This document shows, in pieces, positions 62,088 to 64,000 of a stretch of DNA of 64,000 nt (position 1 is the stretch's first letter; each line of letters begins with the position of its first letter). Below the pieces are notes generated by a model. The model did no database searches. It was not told the DNA's origin and saw only the letters and a program-made list of their open reading frames with translations. A program made the translations under genes and the position numbers. Source of the DNA: JBCBRD01 sp039819785 (lineage in GTDB: Bacteria > Pseudomonadota > Alphaproteobacteria > Rhizobiales > Hyphomicrobiaceae); the NCBI GenBank assembly GCA_039819785.1, contig JBCBRH010000006.1, positions 62,001-126,000 of the forward strand. The letters run 5' to 3'.

Positions 62088-63161
62088 TTATTTATAGCCG
62101 ACCTCGTCGTAGGCCCGCTGTGCAATAGGCTGGTTCGGCCCAATTTTGGCAAGAGACGTCGTATCGGACTTGAACGTTCCTAATTTTTGAACGCTGGTGC
62201 TCTTCGCAGTCCCTTCAACCACCGGGTACTCGTCATTGCCAGCCGCAAGATAAGCCTGTGCCGAGGGGCTTGCGAGGTATTCAAGGAATGCCTTGGCGTT
62301 CTCAGCGTTCGGCGCATTTTTCAAGACACCTGCACCTGAGATGTTCACATGCGCTCCGAAACTATCCTGGTTGGGAAACACAACACCAATCCCATCTGTC
62401 TTGCCCGTGAGCCCGCGCACATCTTTGCGAAGCGCGCGCGCAAAATAGTATGTATTCGCAATCGCAATCCCACACTCACCGGACGCCACCGCACGAAGCT
62501 GGTCCGTATCCCCCCCTTGCGGATCGCGCGCCCTGTTTTCATAAACACCTTTGGCCCACGCCTTCGCGCCATCCTCGCCCAGATGCTCGATCATCGCCGA
62601 CATCAACGACAGCATGTAGATGTTTGAACTCGAACGCGTACAGACCAGACCTTTGTACTTCGGGTCCGCGAGATCCTGATACGTTTGCGGCGGTTCTTTC
62701 ACCGTCGCCTTGTTATAGAAGATAACCCGTGCCCTGCTTGAAAAACCATACCAGTGCCCATCGGGATGACGGAAATTCTCAGGGATCGCCGTTGTCAGGG
62801 TTTCAGATGCGACGGGCTGGAACATGCCATCTTCATCGGCCTTCCATAGCCGCCCGACATCAACCGTCAGCAACACATCGGCAGGGCTGTTCGCGCCCTC
62901 GGCCTTGATCCGCTTCATCAGCGCGCTGGCCTTGTCTTCAATCCGGTTGATTTTGATCCCGGTCGCGGTTTCAAAGTCCGTGTAAAGCTTTTCGTCGGTG
63001 TCGTAATGCCGGGCCGAATAGAGGTTCAATTCACCGCTGGCGACAGCCGCACCCGGCAGTAACGAGACACCCGTCGCAAACACACAAAGGCTTGTTGTGA
63101 CAGCCAGTCCGCCAGCCACCCCCACATTGCGTAAACGGGTCAATAGGGTTCTCACTCGCAT
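62088..63161 (-). CDS. iron(III) ABC transporter substrate-binding protein
   Basis: The product (357 residues from ATG 63161) has a signal peptide ending near AAVASG-ELNLYSARHY. It is an extracellular solute-binding protein of the FutA/FbpA type: NLYSARHYDTDEKLYTDF at the start of the mature chain, DVLLTVDVGRLWKA, GYSSRARV-like (here YGFSSRARVIFYNKA) and ANTYYFARAL, the tyrosine pair that coordinates ferric iron in the family. GGAG lies five bases before the chosen ATG; longer starts in the same frame are possible. It is upstream of the permease gene. Confidence 0.92.
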   Translation of the reverse strand: MRVRTLLTRLRNVGVAGGLAVTTSLCVFATGVSLLPGAAVASGELNLYSARHYDTDEKLYTDFETATGIKINRIEDKASALMKRIKAEGANSPADVLLTVDVGRLWKADEDGMFQPVASETLTTAIPENFRHPDGHWYGFSSRARVIFYNKATVKEPPQTYQDLADPKYKGLVCTRSSSNIYMLSLMSAMIEHLGEDGAKAWAKGVYENRARDPQGGDTDQLRAVASGECGIAIANTYYFARALRKDVRGLTGKTDGIGVVFPNQDSFGAHVNISGAGVLKNAPNAENAKAFLEYLASPSAQAYLAAGNDEYPVVEGTAKSTSVQKLGTFKSDTTSLAKIGPNQPIAQRAYDEVGYK

Positions 63162-63440
63162 CATCACTCCAATCATTGAACGGCCTTGAAAAAGACCACC
63201 AATCCTCACCAACGCCGCCATCGCTACAATTCATTACCAAAAAAGTCAACAAGCGCAAAAGCGGGTCTGATGTAGGGCAACAAGCCCCCGAAACACATCC
63301 GCCAAACGGCCCATGAAACAAGGTTCAACGTCGGTCTATCAGCCGTTTGCAAACCGTATTTCCCAAACGCACTGGCCAGCCTCAAAACACCGTGTTAGCC
63401 AATTTGAGACGGGCGACGACACGCGGCGGGAGAACGGCGA

Positions 63441-64000
63441 ATGGCACATATTCTGGTGACGGGCGGAGCAGGCTACATCGGCTCGCACGTCTGCCTGGAC
63501 CTGTTGGAAAACGGCCACCAGGTCAGCGTCGTTGACAACCTTGCAAACTCCAAGCGTGCAGCCCTGAAGCGGGTCGAAACCCTTACCGGGAAGCACGTCG
63601 CTTTCCACCACGTCGACATCCGCGATGAAGCAGGCCTGCGCGAGAAACTATCGGGGCAGGCGTTCGACGGCATCATCCACATGGCCGGTCTCAAGGCCGT
63701 CGGCGAGAGCGTCGCCGAACCCCTCGCCTACTACGACGCCAACGTTGCAGGCACCACGACACTGATGCGCGTTGCAGAAGACCTGGACGTCAAAACCATC
63801 GTTTTTTCATCTTCGGCAACCGTGTATGGCGGGGATGCCCTGTGCCCCATCGATGAGACTGCGCCCACCGGACCGATCAACCCTTACGGCCGCACCAAGT
63901 TTTTCATCGAACACATTTTAAATGATGCCGCAGCGGCAGACCGCGGCTGGCGCGTCGTCAACCTGCGCTACTTCAACCCAGTTGGCGCGCACCCGTCCGG
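63441..64000 (+). CDS. galE: UDP-glucose 4-epimerase, truncated by window edge
   Basis: The frame starts at ATG 63441, with GGGAGAACGGCGA before it, and runs off the window after about 186 codons. GalE interconverts UDP-glucose and UDP-galactose for surface polysaccharides. Visible are the NAD-binding motif ILVTGGAGYIGSHVCLDLL, HMAGLKAVGES, FSSSATVYGG and the catalytic YxxxK in NPYGRTKFFIE, followed by LRYFNPVGAHPSG. The C-terminal substrate domain lies outside. Confidence 0.93.
   Translation, partial: MAHILVTGGAGYIGSHVCLDLLENGHQVSVVDNLANSKRAALKRVETLTGKHVAFHHVDIRDEAGLREKLSGQAFDGIIHMAGLKAVGESVAEPLAYYDANVAGTTTLMRVAEDLDVKTIVFSSSATVYGGDALCPIDETAPTGPINPYGRTKFFIEHILNDAAAADRGWRVVNLRYFNPVGAHPS

Noticed and set aside
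60226..63161. Complete iron ABC transporter operon
   Set aside because: Only the permease and binding protein are present; no ATPase gene lies on either side within the window.

Overview
The window carries almost a complete photosynthesis gene cluster of a purple alphaproteobacterium (about 4.5-45 kb), flanked on the right by an unusual group of FHA-domain, Ser/Thr kinase and phosphatase genes (about 45-60 kb). Three features suggest Hyphomicrobiales (Rhizobiales): a porin with the rhizobial-type N-terminus, dispersed intergenic repeats resembling RIME elements, and GC-rich codon use throughout. I cannot name the genus. The carotenoid genes crtA, crtC, crtD, crtE and crtF point to spheroidene or spheroidenone. 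The reaction centre has a tetrahaem PufC, and the only Mg-protoporphyrin ester cyclase in view is oxygen-dependent AcsF, which fits an aerobic or facultative phototroph.

Layout. 0-4.3 kb: a minus-strand group encoding a truncated membrane-anchored Ala/Pro-rich protein, a 38-residue membrane peptide, a large OmpA-family protein with BON-like repeats, and a small membrane protein. 4.5-10.2 kb, minus strand: bchP, a PucC/Bch2-type transporter, and the regulators ppsR and ppaA/aerR. 10.6-23.3 kb, plus strand: bchFNB, then bchLM, lhaA, puhABC, a small conserved gene, acsF and a puhE-hemA gene fusion; bchH is missing from its usual place between bchB and bchL. 24.0-25.2 kb: a tandem UspA protein and a stand-alone Ada zinc domain. 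25.6-37.1 kb, minus strand: the classical superoperon crtEF-bchCXYZ-pufQBALMC. 37.2-40.5 kb, plus strand: crtD, crtC and crtA. 40.6-44.9 kb, minus strand: bchI-bchD-bchO and a 58-residue membrane protein.

The segment at 45.1-60.2 kb encodes an MMPL/RND transporter with an FHA tail, an FHA protein with a DUF4328-like membrane domain, a porin, an FHA-class III adenylate cyclase fusion, a soluble Ser/Thr kinase, a membrane PP2C phosphatase, a small FHA protein, a membrane vWA-FHA protein, and a divergent membrane Ser/Thr kinase with a long coiled coil and a peptidoglycan-binding-like C-terminus. No type VI secretion genes are present. It looks like a self-contained phospho-threonine signalling system at the envelope and is the best candidate for something undescribed. 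The right end holds an iron ABC permease and binding protein, and the start of galE.

Regulation visible in the sequence: PpsR/CrtJ-type palindromes lie upstream of the bch2-bchP operon, bchF, bchC and the crtE/crtD divergence. A perfect CRP palindrome lies between ppaA and bchF, which could tie pigment genes to cAMP. Not found in the window: bchH, bchG, bchE, bchJ, crtI, crtB, LH2 genes, tRNA or rRNA genes, or CRISPR arrays.
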